Assembly (NCBI RefSeq): GCF_036347055.1
Contig: NZ_CP108882.1
Location: forward strand, 1,935,001-1,999,000
DNA length: 64,000 nt
Reading direction: 5' to 3'
DNA from: Streptomyces sp. NBC_00820
Lineage (GTDB): Bacteria > Actinomycetota > Actinomycetes > Streptomycetales > Streptomycetaceae
Part shown: positions 16,872 through 25,791 of the stretch, piece after piece
Layout of the letters: every line of letters begins with the position of its first letter
Position numbering within the stretch: position 1 is the first letter of the stretch
Notes under the pieces: generated by a model
Databases searched by the model: none
Seen by the model: only the letters and a program-made list of their open reading frames with translations
What the model was told of the DNA's origin: nothing
Made by a program: the position numbers and the translations under genes

Positions 16872-17039
16872 CTAGGGGGTGTCGTTTGGATCAGGCCGGA
16901 TCAGGCCGCGGCGTCCGGTGCGGTGCCTCGCAAGGCGGAGGATCTGCCGCGTACCGGACGTACTCGGCTGATCCGACAACGCGGCGAGGTGCCGTGCCGG
17001 GCGTCGCGGACCCGAGCTGATCCAAACGACACCCCCTAG
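16872..17039. mobile_element. MITE-like inverted-repeat element, copy B (168 bp)
   Basis: Terminal inverted repeats of 23 bp are perfect: CTAGGGGGTGTCGTTTGG... and its complement, with CTAG at both outer ends. In reverse orientation it shares two exact blocks of 32 and 33 bp with the element at 382-550. It encodes nothing. The MFS gene's TAG stop (minus strand) is inside its outer CTAG at 17036-17039. Five GATC sites lie within it. Confidence 0.8.
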
Positions 17040-18421
17040 CGGGCCGCTTCGCTCTCGACCGTACGGTCGCGGCCCGCCAGGAAGCCGACCGCCATCTGCG
17101 GCAGCATCAGGGCCGCCATGAGGGCGAGCGGCACTCCCCAGCCGCCGCTGTGCTGGTAGAGCACGCCGACCAGCAGCGGACCGGGGATGGAGATCAGGTA
17201 GCCCGTGCTCTGCGCGAAGGCGGACAGCTGGACGACGCCCGGACCGGTCCTGGCACGCATGCCGACCATCGTCAGCGCCAGTGGGAAGGCGCAGTTGGAG
17301 ACGCCGAGCAGCAGGGCCCAGGCCCACGCTCCGGCGGCCGGGGCCAGGTACAGGCCGGTGTAGCCGGCGAGGCCGCAGACGCCGAGGGCCAGCACGATGG
17401 GCCCCTGGTGGGGCAGCCGGGTGGCGAGGCGCGGGATGACGAAGGCCAGCGGCACGCCCATCACCATGGTGACCGCGAGCAGCACGCCCGCCGTGCCGGC
17501 CGGGACGCCCGCGTCGCGGAAGATCTGCGGCATCCAGCCCATGGTGATGTAGGCGGCGGTGGCCTGGAGCCCGAAGAAGACGGCGAGCGCCCAGGCGGTA
17601 CGGCTCCGGGTGATCCGCAGCGGGGCGGCCCGGGGGTCCTCCGCCGCGCGGGCCGGCTCCTGGGCGGGCCCGGCGCCCCGGCCGCGCACCAGCGGGATCC
17701 AGGGCAGTACGGCGGCGGCCGCGAGCCCTGCCCACACGGCGAGGCCGGTCCGCCAACTGCCCCCCAGGGCATCCGTCATGGGCACGGTGACGGCGGCGGC
17801 GAGGGAGGTGCCGAGGGCGAGGGCCATCGAGTAGAGGCCGGTCATGGAGCCGACCCGGTCGGGGAACCAGCGCTTGACGATGACCGGCATCAGCACGTTG
17901 CTGACGGCGATGCCCATGAGGGCGAGCGCGCTGGCGGCCAGGAATCCGGCCGTGCCGCCGGCGTAGGGCCGTATCAGCAGGCCCGCGGTGATGGCGACCA
18001 TGCCGGCGCACACCACGGCACCCGCGCCGAAGCGGCGGGCCAGGCGGGGCGCGGTGATGCCGAAGACGGCGAAGCAGAGCGGCGGCACGGAGGTGAGCAG
18101 TCCGGCGACGCTGCCGCTCATCCCGAGTCCGTCACGGACCTCCTCCAGGAGTGCGCCCAGGCTGGTGATGGCCGGGCGGAGGTTCAGCGCGGACAGCACG
18201 ATGCCGACGACGACCAGCCGTGTCGCCCACGCGCGCGTGGCGGGCGTGGGCGCGGGAGCCGCCCCGGCCGGCGTCCGCGCGGGGCTCGCTCCGGATGCCG
18301 TCTCCGTGCCGCTCACCTCGGCCGGCACCTCTGGGCGCGTCTCGTGCGTCCTCTCCTCGGCGAACTTCTCCGTACGGGTTTCCGCGGTCCGTGTTTCCTC
18401 GCTGGCCATGCCGACCATCAT
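17036..18421 (-). CDS. MFS transporter, CynX/NimT family
   Basis: About 461 residues with 12 predicted helices; the N-terminal 60 residues are a Thr/Ala/Pro-rich cytosolic tail. Sequence patterns LNLRPAITSLGALLEEV and TMGWMPQIFRDAGVP are typical of the CynX/NimT (cyanate/2-nitroimidazole) group of the major facilitator superfamily. Substrate unknown. Start is uncertain: ATGs at 18421, 18418 and 18409 are possible, none with a good SD, so the mRNA may be near-leaderless. The gene diverges from a GntR/FadR regulator and a palindrome lies in the shared promoter, so repression by that protein is likely. Its stop codon is embedded in the inverted-repeat element. Confidence 0.88.
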   Translation of the reverse strand: MMVGMASEETRTAETRTEKFAEERTHETRPEVPAEVSGTETASGASPARTPAGAAPAPTPATRAWATRLVVVGIVLSALNLRPAITSLGALLEEVRDGLGMSGSVAGLLTSVPPLCFAVFGITAPRLARRFGAGAVVCAGMVAITAGLLIRPYAGGTAGFLAASALALMGIAVSNVLMPVIVKRWFPDRVGSMTGLYSMALALGTSLAAAVTVPMTDALGGSWRTGLAVWAGLAAAAVLPWIPLVRGRGAGPAQEPARAAEDPRAAPLRITRSRTAWALAVFFGLQATAAYITMGWMPQIFRDAGVPAGTAGVLLAVTMVMGVPLAFVIPRLATRLPHQGPIVLALGVCGLAGYTGLYLAPAAGAWAWALLLGVSNCAFPLALTMVGMRARTGPGVVQLSAFAQSTGYLISIPGPLLVGVLYQHSGGWGVPLALMAALMLPQMAVGFLAGRDRTVESEAAR

Positions 18422-18423
18422 AG

Positions 18424-18438
18424 AATCATGGGATGATT
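18424..18438. promoter_or_regulatory. Candidate GntR/FadR operator
   Basis: AATCAT-GGG-ATGATT is a perfect 6-bp palindrome with a 3-bp centre. It lies between the divergent MFS and FadR-type genes and abuts the MFS start region. Confidence 0.5.
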
Positions 18439-18491
18439 GGTTGTCCATCCCCGGGACGCCTCCGCCCCGGCTCCTCGTGCGAAGGTGTGCC

Positions 18492-19184
18492 ATGCCCCTG
18501 AGCCACCCCCGCCGTTCGGCGCTGTCCGAGCAGGTCATCGCCGAGCTGCGCCAGCAGATCACCTCGGGCGAGTGGCCGGTCGGCGCCCGCATCCCCACCG
18601 AGCCGGAACTGGTGGAACAGCTCGGCGTCGCCCGCAACACCGTCCGCGAGGCCGTACGGGCGCTCGCGCACAACGGTCTGCTGGACATCCGCCAGGGCTC
18701 CGGCACCTACGTCGTGGCGACGAGCGAGCTGGCCGGCGTGATGCAGCGCAGGTTCGCCGCCGCCGACACCCGGCACATCGCCGAGCTGCGCTCCACGCTG
18801 GAGTCCGCGGCGGCGAAGCTGGCCGCCGAGCGGCGCACCGAGAAGGACCTCAAGCAGCTGGACACGCTCCTGGTGCGGCGCGAGGAGGCCTGGGAGAGCG
18901 GGGACGCGGAGGCCTTCGTGACCGCCGACGCGACGTTCCACCTGGCCGTGGTGGCCGCCTCGCACAACGACGTCATGACGGCGATGTACGCCGACCTGGG
19001 CGAGGTGCTGCGGGACTGGCTGCGCGCGGACGTCGGCACCCGGCTGACGCCGGAGGCGCACATGGATCACACCCGGCTGGTGGACGCGATCCGCGCGGGC
19101 GACGCGGAGGCGGCCGCAGCGGAGGCCGCGAGCTACCCGTTCCTTTGCCGTCCGGACAGGTTCAGCGCACCTTCTGGTGGCTGA
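18492..19184 (+). CDS. FadR/GntR-family transcriptional regulator (FCD domain)
   Basis: A 230-residue repressor. The winged HTH (about 8-75) contains ELVEQLGVARNTVREAVRAL and IRQGSGTYVV. The FCD ligand domain (about 90-215) has the likely metal/ligand histidines in FHLAVVAASHN and HMDHTRLVDAI. It probably controls the divergent MFS gene through the palindrome at 18424-18438 in response to a small organic acid. ATG 18492 lies just before the conserved HTH. The 3' end overlaps the convergent secreted-protein gene by 23 bp. Confidence 0.9.
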   Translation: MPLSHPRRSALSEQVIAELRQQITSGEWPVGARIPTEPELVEQLGVARNTVREAVRALAHNGLLDIRQGSGTYVVATSELAGVMQRRFAAADTRHIAELRSTLESAAAKLAAERRTEKDLKQLDTLLVRREEAWESGDAEAFVTADATFHLAVVAASHNDVMTAMYADLGEVLRDWLRADVGTRLTPEAHMDHTRLVDAIRAGDAEAAAAEAASYPFLCRPDRFSAPSGG

Positions 19185-19512
19185 TCCAGACCGAGCGGAC
19201 TTCCTTCCAGCACCGGCCGGTCAGCCGTACGGTCATGGCGGCCCCGGTGTCCGCGGGGGCGCTGTCGGTGTCGATGTCCCACCAGCGGGCGCACTCGATG
19301 TGCAGGCGTACCCGGTCCGTGTCGACGTAGGGGTTGTGGCAGTAGGTCACGACGTGCGAGCCGTCCACGGCGGTACGGCAGGCGGCGCCGAACAGTTCCG
19401 GCGCGGGAGGCTTGCCGTCGCTCACGCGCGCGTGGGGCGTCGCTTCGCACGGCAGGGACAGGACGAGGGCCGCGGCCACGGTCACCGGGGTCAGGCTGCG
19501 GAACAGACGCAC
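19162..19512 (-). CDS. Small secreted protein of unknown function
   Basis: A 116-residue exported protein. The N-terminal signal peptide (about 1-25, RLFRSLTPVTVAAALVLSLP) is followed by a mature domain with four Cys (AACRT, YCHN, ECARWW, GRCWKE), consistent with two disulfides. I recognise no enzyme motif. GTG 19512 is chosen because GAGGAGG precedes it by about 8 nt; an in-frame extension to 19659 runs through a 9-bp tandem repeat and is rejected. Confidence 0.7.
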   Translation of the reverse strand: MRLFRSLTPVTVAAALVLSLPCEATPHARVSDGKPPAPELFGAACRTAVDGSHVVTYCHNPYVDTDRVRLHIECARWWDIDTDSAPADTGAAMTVRLTGRCWKEVRSVWISHQKVR

Positions 19513-19557
19513 AAGGGAACCTCCTCGGCAGGGCTGCGGAGGGATGCGCGAGAGGTG

Positions 19558-19620
19558 TGCGAGGCGCACGAAGTGTGCGAGGTGTACGCGGTCTGCGAGG
19601 GGTGCGAGGTCTGCGAGAGG
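19558..19620. repeat. 9-bp degenerate tandem repeat, seven units
   Basis: Units of the form TGCGAGGTG (variants TGCGAGGCG, CACGAAGTG, TACGCGGTC, TGCGAGGGG, TGCGAGGTC, TGCGAGAGG) run head to tail. The tract lies 45-110 bp upstream of the secreted-protein start and so in its promoter or leader. Confidence 0.75.
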
Positions 19621-19703
19621 TTTACGTAATCCAGGGTGCGCGGCGAGGGCGGTGATCACCCGGCCGGTGGGCCGAACGGGTGACGGCCGTCCGGGTCATA
19701 CGA

Positions 19704-19739
19704 GCCGAGGCCCGCACCCGGGTGGGTGCGGGCCTCGGC
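19704..19739. terminator. Hairpin after fabI
   Basis: GCCGAGGCCCGCACCC pairs with its complement ending at 19739. It lies 30 bp beyond the fabI stop on the minus strand. Confidence 0.75.
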
Positions 19740-19768
19740 CGTGGTCCGAGCCTCGGCGGCGGCTGTGA

Positions 19769-20536
19769 TCAGGCGCCGATGGCGTGCAGGCCGCCGTCGA
19801 CGTGGATGATCTCGCCGGTGGTCTTCGGGAACCAGTCGCTCAGCAGGGCGACGATGCCCTTGCCGGCCGGCTCCGGGTCCTTCAGGTCCCACTCCAGCGG
19901 GGCGCGGGTGTCCCACACGGAGGCCAGCTCGCTGAAGCCCGGGATGGACTTGGCGGCCATGGAGCCGAGCGGGCCGGCCGAGACGAGGTTGCAGCGGATG
20001 TTCTGCTTGCCCAGGTCGCGCGCCATGTAACGGCTGGTGGCCTCCAGGGCGGCCTTGGCCGGGCCCATCCAGTCGTACTGCGGCCAGGCGTACTGCGCGT
20101 CGAAGGTCAGACCGACGACGGAGCCGCCGTTCTGCATCAGCGGCAGGCAGGCCATGGTCAGCGACTTCAGGGAGAACGCCGAGACGTGCATGGCGGTGGC
20201 GACCGACTCGAACGGCGTGTTGAGGAAGTTGCCGCCGAGCGCGTCCTGGGGCGCGAAGCCGATGGAGTGGACGACGCCGTCGAGGCCGCCCAGCTCCTCG
20301 CCGACCACGTCGGCCAGGCGCGCGAGGTGCTCCTCGTTGGTGACGTCCAGCTCGATGACCTTGACCGGCTTCGGCAGCTTCTTGGCGATGCGCTCGGTCA
20401 GCGTGGGTCGCGGGAACGCGGTCAGGATGATCTCCGCGCCCTGTTCCTGGGCCAGCCGGGCCGCGTGGAAGGCGATGGAGGCCTCCGTCAGCACACCCGT
20501 GATCAGGATGCGCTTGCCCTCGAGAATTCCGCTCAT
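19769..20536 (-). CDS. fabI: Enoyl-[acyl-carrier-protein] reductase (NADH), InhA-type
   Basis: A 255-residue SDR enzyme that performs the last reduction of fatty-acid elongation. The nucleotide-binding start is GKRILITGVLTEASIAFHAA. The active-site motif is Y-X6-K in QYDWMGPAKAAL, spaced as in InhA/FabI and not as in classical SDRs (Y-X3-K). NLVSAGPLGSMAAKSI is the substrate-binding loop region. It is transcribed 5 bp after fabG. Being close to mycobacterial InhA, it would be the triclosan/isoniazid-adduct type target. Confidence 0.95.
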   Translation of the reverse strand: MSGILEGKRILITGVLTEASIAFHAARLAQEQGAEIILTAFPRPTLTERIAKKLPKPVKVIELDVTNEEHLARLADVVGEELGGLDGVVHSIGFAPQDALGGNFLNTPFESVATAMHVSAFSLKSLTMACLPLMQNGGSVVGLTFDAQYAWPQYDWMGPAKAALEATSRYMARDLGKQNIRCNLVSAGPLGSMAAKSIPGFSELASVWDTRAPLEWDLKDPEPAGKGIVALLSDWFPKTTGEIIHVDGGLHAIGA

Positions 20537-20541
20537 GGTGA

Positions 20542-21246
20542 TCAGTGACCCATTCCCAGTCCGCCGTCAACGGGGATGACGGCTCCAGTGATGTACGAGG
20601 CGTCGTCCGAGGCGAGGAACCGCACCGTCGCGGCGATCTCCTCCGGCTGCGCGTAACGGCCGAGCGGCACCTGCGACATGATGCCCTCGCGCTGCTCGTC
20701 GCTGAGGGCGCGGGTCATGTCGGTGTCGACGAAGCCGGGGGCGACGACGTTGAAGGTGATGTTGCGCGAGCCCAGCTCTCGGGCCAGGGAGCGCGCGAAG
20801 CCGACCAGGGCGGCCTTGGAGGCGGCATAGTTCGCCTGCCCCGCCGAGCCGAGCAGTCCGACCACGGAGGAGATCAGGACGACGCGGCCCTTCTTGGCCC
20901 GCAGCATGCCGCGGTTGGCACGCTTGACGACCCGGAAGGTGCCCGTGAGGTTGGTGTCGATGACCGAGGTGAAGTCCTCCTCGGACATGCGCATCAGCAG
21001 CTGGTCCTTGGTGACGCCGGCGTTGGCGACGAGGACCTCGACCGGACCGTGCTGGTCCTCGATCTCCTTGTAGGCCTGCTCCACCTGCTCGGAGTCGGTG
21101 ATGTCGCACTTGACCGCGAGGAAGCCGGCCGGCGGCTCACCCGAGCGGTACGTGATCGCGACCTTGTCGCCGGCGTCGGCGAATGCGCGGGCGATGGCGA
21201 GGCCGATGCCCCGGTTGCCTCCGGTGACGAGAACCGAGCGGCTCAA
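20542..21246 (-). CDS. fabG: 3-oxoacyl-[acyl-carrier-protein] reductase
   Basis: A 234-residue SDR enzyme reducing beta-ketoacyl-ACP with NADPH. TGGNRGIGLAIARAF is the Rossmann glycine motif, NAG the structural motif, and S-Y-K the catalytic set (ISSVVG, then NYAASKAAL). It ends in ITGAVIPVDGGLGMGH. The start is a rare TTG at 21246 preceded by AAAGGGTG; no ATG or GTG upstream fits the frame. It forms an operon with fabI (5-bp gap), so the pair supplies both reductive steps of fatty-acid elongation, as also arranged in mycobacteria (mabA-inhA). Confidence 0.94.
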   Translation of the reverse strand: MSRSVLVTGGNRGIGLAIARAFADAGDKVAITYRSGEPPAGFLAVKCDITDSEQVEQAYKEIEDQHGPVEVLVANAGVTKDQLLMRMSEEDFTSVIDTNLTGTFRVVKRANRGMLRAKKGRVVLISSVVGLLGSAGQANYAASKAALVGFARSLARELGSRNITFNVVAPGFVDTDMTRALSDEQREGIMSQVPLGRYAQPEEIAATVRFLASDDASYITGAVIPVDGGLGMGH

Positions 21247-21494
21247 CGGATCACCCTTTCAATTGCGGTCTGCTGCGTTTCGACAACCCGCCCGAACACC
21301 TCGATGACAGGCGGCTTCATCGAAAACCTATCGGTAGTGCCGCTTCGCGGGGCAAGGGGGCACCGACAGTGGCTCGGGTGTGTCCCTGTCGGATCCCTAC
21401 AGAAAGCACCGGAGCCCGGCCGAAACCTGTAGTGCCCGGGCCGGCTCCCGCGACATGATCTGACCCGACAGGCGACGACAGCAGGGAGACCTCC

Positions 21495-23018
21495 GTGCCC
21501 CATTCCATCGACGAAGCGTTCCTCGCGCTTCCGCTACGCGCTCTGGCCGACGCCGCGCTCGCACGGGCGCGTGCGCTCGGTGCAGAGCACGCGGACTTCC
21601 GGTTCGAGCGGGTGCGCAGCGCGTCCTGGCGGCTGAGGGACGCGAAGCCGGCCGGTACGTCGGACACCACCGACCTCGGCTACGCGGTCCGGGTCGTGCA
21701 CGGCGGTACGTGGGGCTTCGCCTCCGGGGTGGACCTGACCATGGACGCGGCGGCGAAGGTCGCCTCGCAGGCGGTGGCGATGGCGAAGCTCTCCGCCAAG
21801 GTGATCAAGGCGGCGGGCTCGGACGAGCGAGTGGAGCTGGCCGACGAGCCGGTGCACGCCGACCGGACGTGGGTCTCGTCGTACGAGATCGACCCGTTCT
21901 CGGTACCCGCCGAGGAGAAGGCGACGCTGCTCGCCGAGTGGAGCGCGCGGCTGCTGGCCGCGAAGGGCGTGAACCACGTGGACGCCTCGCTGCTCACCGT
22001 GCACGAGAACAAGTTCTACGCCGACACCGCGGGCACCGTGACCACCCAGCAGCGGGTGCGGCTGCACCCGGAACTGACCGCGGTGTCGGTGGACGAGTCC
22101 AGCGGCGAGTTCGACTCGATGCGGACCGTCGCGCCGCCCGTGGGGCGCGGCTGGGAGTACCTGACGGGTACGGGCTGGGACTGGGACGGCGAGCTGGAGC
22201 GGATCCCGGAGCTGCTGGCCGAGAAGATGCGGGCGCCGAGCGTGCGGCCGGGGCTGTACGACCTGGTGGTCGACCCGTCAAACCTGTGGCTGACCATCCA
22301 CGAGTCCATCGGCCACGCCACCGAGCTGGACCGCGCGCTCGGCTACGAGGCCGCCTACGCCGGCACCTCCTTCGCCACCTTCGACCAGCTCGGCAAGCTG
22401 CGCTACGGCTCGGAGCTGATGAACGTCACCGGCGACCGCACCGCCGAGCACGGCCTCGCGACCATCGGGTACGACGACGAAGGTGTCGCGGCGCAGTCCT
22501 GGGACCTGGTGAAGGACGGCACGCTCGTCGGGTACCAGCTGGACCGCAGGATCGCGAAGCTGACCGGGTCCGAGCGGTCCAACGGGTGCGCGTACGCCGA
22601 CTCCCCCGCGCACGTGCCGGTGCAGCGCATGGCCAACGTGTCCCTGCGGCCGGATCCGGCCGGGCTCTCCACCGAGGACCTGATCGGGGGCGTCGACCGG
22701 GGCATCTACGTCGTCGGCGACCGGTCCTGGTCGATCGACATGCAGCGCTACAACTTCCAGTTCACCGGGCAGCGCTTCTTCAAGATCGAGAACGGGCGGA
22801 TCACCGGGCAGCTGAAGGACGTCGCCTACCAGGCGACGACCACCGACTTCTGGGGCTCGATGACGGCCGTCGGCGGCCCTCAGACCTATGTCCTCGGCGG
22901 TGCCTTCAACTGCGGCAAGGCCCAGCCGGGCCAGGTCGCCGCGGTGTCCCACGGCTGCCCCTCGGCCCTCTTCCGAGGCGTCAACATTCTGAACACCACG
23001 CAGGAGGCAGGCCGATGA
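21495..23018 (+). CDS. tldD: TldD metalloprotease subunit
   Basis: A 507-residue member of the TldD/PmbA family. The active-site zinc motif HESIGHATELDR (about residues 271-282) is intact. TldD and TldE form a heterodimeric protease that degrades unfolded peptides and in some bacteria matures leaderless peptides such as microcin B17. GTG 21495 has AGGGAGA six bases upstream. The stop overlaps the next start (ATGA at 23015-23018), which indicates coupled expression with the TldE partner. Confidence 0.94.
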   Translation: MPHSIDEAFLALPLRALADAALARARALGAEHADFRFERVRSASWRLRDAKPAGTSDTTDLGYAVRVVHGGTWGFASGVDLTMDAAAKVASQAVAMAKLSAKVIKAAGSDERVELADEPVHADRTWVSSYEIDPFSVPAEEKATLLAEWSARLLAAKGVNHVDASLLTVHENKFYADTAGTVTTQQRVRLHPELTAVSVDESSGEFDSMRTVAPPVGRGWEYLTGTGWDWDGELERIPELLAEKMRAPSVRPGLYDLVVDPSNLWLTIHESIGHATELDRALGYEAAYAGTSFATFDQLGKLRYGSELMNVTGDRTAEHGLATIGYDDEGVAAQSWDLVKDGTLVGYQLDRRIAKLTGSERSNGCAYADSPAHVPVQRMANVSLRPDPAGLSTEDLIGGVDRGIYVVGDRSWSIDMQRYNFQFTGQRFFKIENGRITGQLKDVAYQATTTDFWGSMTAVGGPQTYVLGGAFNCGKAQPGQVAAVSHGCPSALFRGVNILNTTQEAGR

Positions 23019-24409
23019 GCGCCCGCAGCAACAAGCCGCACGAGATCGTCGAGCAGGCCCTCGCGCTGTCCCGGGCCGACGGCTGCGTCGTCATCGCCGA
23101 CGAGCAGTCGACCGCCAACCTGCGCTGGGCCGGCAACGCGCTCACCACCAACGGCGTCACCCGCGGCCGTACCCTCACGGTGATCGCGACCGTGGACGGC
23201 CAGGAGGGCACCGCCTCCGGTGTCGTGTCGCGCTCCGCGGTGACGGCGCGGGAACTGGAGCCGCTGGTGCGGGCCGCCGAGGCCGCCGCGCGCGGGGCCG
23301 GGCCCGCCGAGGACGCGCAGCCGCTGGTCGGCGGTGTGCCGGAGTCCCCGGACTTCCGGGACGCGCCCGCCGAGACCTCCTCCGCGGTGTTCGCCGACTT
23401 CGCCCCGGCGCTCGGTGAGGCCTTCGCGACGGCGCGTGCGGGCGGTCGCGAGCTGTACGGCTTCGCCAACCACGAGATGGTGTCGACGTACGTGGGGACC
23501 TCCACGGGGCTGCGGCTCAGGCACGACCAGCCGACCGGCACGCTGGAACTGAACGCCAAGTCCCCGGACCACACGCGCTCGGCTTGGGCGGGCCGCTCGA
23601 CGCGGACCTTCAAGGACGTCGACCCGGGCGCCCTCGACGCCGAGCTGGCCGTACGCCTGGGCTGGGCCGAGCGGCGGGTGGAGCTGCCCGCGGGCCGCTA
23701 CGAGACGCTGCTGCCGCCGACCGCGGTCGCGGACCTGCTGATCTACCAGCTGTGGTCGGCGTCGGGCAGGGACGCGGCCGAGGGCCGGACGGTGTTCTCC
23801 CGGCCGGGCGGCGGCACCCGCGTCGGCGAGCGGCTCACCGGGCTGCCGCTGAGCCTGCGCAGCGACCCGAACGAGCCGGGCCTGGAGTGCTCGCCGTTCG
23901 TGGTCGCCCACTCCTCCGGCGGCGACCAGTCGGTGTTCGACAACGGGCTGCCGGTGCGCTCCACCGAGTGGATCGACGAGGGGGTGCTCCGGAATCTGAC
24001 CACCACCCGGCACAGTGCGGGCCTGACCGGGCTGCCGGTCGCCCCGGCCCTCGGGAACCTGATCCTGGACGGCGGCGAGGACCGTTCCCTGGAGGAGATG
24101 GTCGCGGACACCGAGCGCGGGCTGCTGCTGACCTGCCTGTGGTACATCCGCGAGGTCGACCCGGCGACGCTGCTGCTCACGGGCCTGACCCGGGACGGCG
24201 TCTACCTCGTGGAGAACGGCGAGGTGACCGGTCAGGTGAACAACTTCCGGTTCAACGAGTCGCCGGTGGACGTGCTCGGCAGGGCCTCGGAGGCGGGCCG
24301 TACGGAGAAGACGCTGCCGCGCGAGTGGAGCGACTGGTTCACCCGTGCCGCGATGCCCGCGCTGCGCATCCCGGATTTCAATATGAGCTCTGTCAGCCAG
24401 GGCGTATAA
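23015..24409 (+). CDS. tldE: TldE/PmbA-like metalloprotease partner subunit
   Basis: A 464-residue protein of the TldD/PmbA fold without the HExxxH motif, as expected for the non-catalytic TldE half. Conserved parts include LRWAGNALTTNGV near the N-terminus, SPDHTRSAWAGRSTR in the middle, and a C-terminal GEVTGQVNNFRFNESPVDVL. ATG 23015 overlaps the tldD stop by 4 bp and has GGAGG at 23003-23007. No peptide precursor gene is visible nearby, so a housekeeping proteolytic role is likeliest. Confidence 0.92.
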   Translation: MSARSNKPHEIVEQALALSRADGCVVIADEQSTANLRWAGNALTTNGVTRGRTLTVIATVDGQEGTASGVVSRSAVTARELEPLVRAAEAAARGAGPAEDAQPLVGGVPESPDFRDAPAETSSAVFADFAPALGEAFATARAGGRELYGFANHEMVSTYVGTSTGLRLRHDQPTGTLELNAKSPDHTRSAWAGRSTRTFKDVDPGALDAELAVRLGWAERRVELPAGRYETLLPPTAVADLLIYQLWSASGRDAAEGRTVFSRPGGGTRVGERLTGLPLSLRSDPNEPGLECSPFVVAHSSGGDQSVFDNGLPVRSTEWIDEGVLRNLTTTRHSAGLTGLPVAPALGNLILDGGEDRSLEEMVADTERGLLLTCLWYIREVDPATLLLTGLTRDGVYLVENGEVTGQVNNFRFNESPVDVLGRASEAGRTEKTLPREWSDWFTRAAMPALRIPDFNMSSVSQGV

Positions 24410-24465
24410 CCTCGTAGTCGGCTGTCACCCGACGGCCGACTGATCATCAAGGAGACACGAGAACC

Positions 24466-25734
24466 GTGACGGACATCGTCGACGAGCTGAAGTGGCGTGG
24501 GCTGTTCGCCCTGTCCACCGACGAGGACGCTTTGCGCAAGGCGCTCGCGGACGGTCCCGTCACGTTCTATTGCGGCTTCGACCCGACCGCGCCGTCGCTC
24601 CATGTGGGACATCTGGTGCAGGTGCTCACCGTGCGCCGGCTCCAGCAGGCCGGACACCGGCCGCTGGCGCTGGTCGGCGGCGCGACGGGCCAGATCGGTG
24701 ACCCGCGCCCCACCGCCGAGCGTACGCTGAACGACCCGGAGACGGTGGCCGGCTGGGTGGGCAGGCTGCGCTCCCAGATCGAGCCGTTCCTGTCCTTCGA
24801 GGGCGAGAACGCGGCGATCATGGTGAACAACCTCGACTGGACCGCGAACCTCACCGCGATCGAGTTCCTGCGGGACATCGGCAAGCACTTCCGCGTCAAC
24901 AAGATGCTGACGAAGGACTCCGTGGCCCGCCGCCTGGAGTCCGACCAGGGCATCAGCTACACCGAGTTCAGCTACCAGCTCCTGCAGGGCATGGACTTCC
25001 TGCAGCTGTACCGGCGGTACGGCTGCACGCTCCAGCAGGGCGGCAGCGACCAGTGGGGCAACCTCACGGCCGGTCTCGACCTGATCCACCGGCTGGAGCC
25101 GGAGGCGGAGGCGCACGCGCTGGCCACCCCGCTGATGACCAAGGCCGACGGCACCAAGTTCGGCAAGACCGAGGGCGGCGCCATCTGGCTCGACCCGGAG
25201 ATGACGACGCCGTACGCGTTCTACCAGTTCTGGCTGAACGTGGACGACCGGGACATCACGAAGTACATGCGGATCCTCTCCTTCAAGTCCCGCGAGGAGA
25301 TCGAGGAGCTGGAGCGGCAGACCGAGGAGCGCCCGCAGGCCCGTGCCGCGCAGCGTGCGCTGGCCGAGGAGCTGACGACGCTGGTGCACGGTGCCGAGCA
25401 GACGGCCGCCGTGATCGCCGCGTCCAAGGCGCTGTTCGGTCAGGGCGAGCTGGCGGAGCTGGACGAGCGGACGCTGGCGGCGGCGCTGTCCGAGGTGCCG
25501 CACGTCCAGGTCGCCGAGCTGGGTCTGGTGACCGACCTGCTCGCCGAGACCGGCCTGGTCGCGAGCAAGTCGGCGGCGCGCCGGACGGTCAAGGAGGGCG
25601 GTGCCTACGTGAACAACGTGAAGGTGACCGCCGAGGACGCGGTGCCGGCCGCCGGGGACCTGATCCACGGCCGCTGGCTGGTGCTGCGCCGGGGCAAGAA
25701 GAACCTGGCGGCGGTCGAGGTCAAGGGCGCCTGA
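24466..25734 (+). CDS. tyrS: Tyrosyl-tRNA synthetase
   Basis: A 422-residue class I aminoacyl-tRNA synthetase. The HIGH-like motif is SLHVGHLVQ (about 45-53), the tyrosine-binding region is GGSDQWGN, and the KMSKS loop is the variant KFGKT (about 229-233), as in the bacterial TyrRS clade. A C-terminal S4 RNA-binding domain (about 352-420) is present. GTG 24466 is preceded by AAGGAGA. The gene follows tldE by 56 bp and may be read from the same promoter. No T-box is visible in the short upstream gap. Confidence 0.96.
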   Translation: MTDIVDELKWRGLFALSTDEDALRKALADGPVTFYCGFDPTAPSLHVGHLVQVLTVRRLQQAGHRPLALVGGATGQIGDPRPTAERTLNDPETVAGWVGRLRSQIEPFLSFEGENAAIMVNNLDWTANLTAIEFLRDIGKHFRVNKMLTKDSVARRLESDQGISYTEFSYQLLQGMDFLQLYRRYGCTLQQGGSDQWGNLTAGLDLIHRLEPEAEAHALATPLMTKADGTKFGKTEGGAIWLDPEMTTPYAFYQFWLNVDDRDITKYMRILSFKSREEIEELERQTEERPQARAAQRALAEELTTLVHGAEQTAAVIAASKALFGQGELAELDERTLAAALSEVPHVQVAELGLVTDLLAETGLVASKSAARRTVKEGGAYVNNVKVTAEDAVPAAGDLIHGRWLVLRRGKKNLAAVEVKGA

Positions 25735-25742
25735 GTCAGAGT

Positions 25743-25779
25743 GAAGGGCGGCTTCCCGTGCGCGGGGAGCCGCCCTTCG
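25743..25779. terminator. Hairpin after tyrS
   Basis: GAAGGGCGGCT..CCC and its complement flank a short loop. It separates tyrS from the convergent YeaQ-type gene. Confidence 0.75.
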
Positions 25780-25791
25780 CCGTGTCCGCCC

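Noticed and set aside
19513..19659. N-terminal extension of the small secreted protein
   Set aside because: It consists of translated 9-bp repeats, and a strong SD marks the GTG at 19512.
24410..24465. T-box or other leader before tyrS
   Set aside because: Only 56 bp separate it from tldE and no T-box core is visible.
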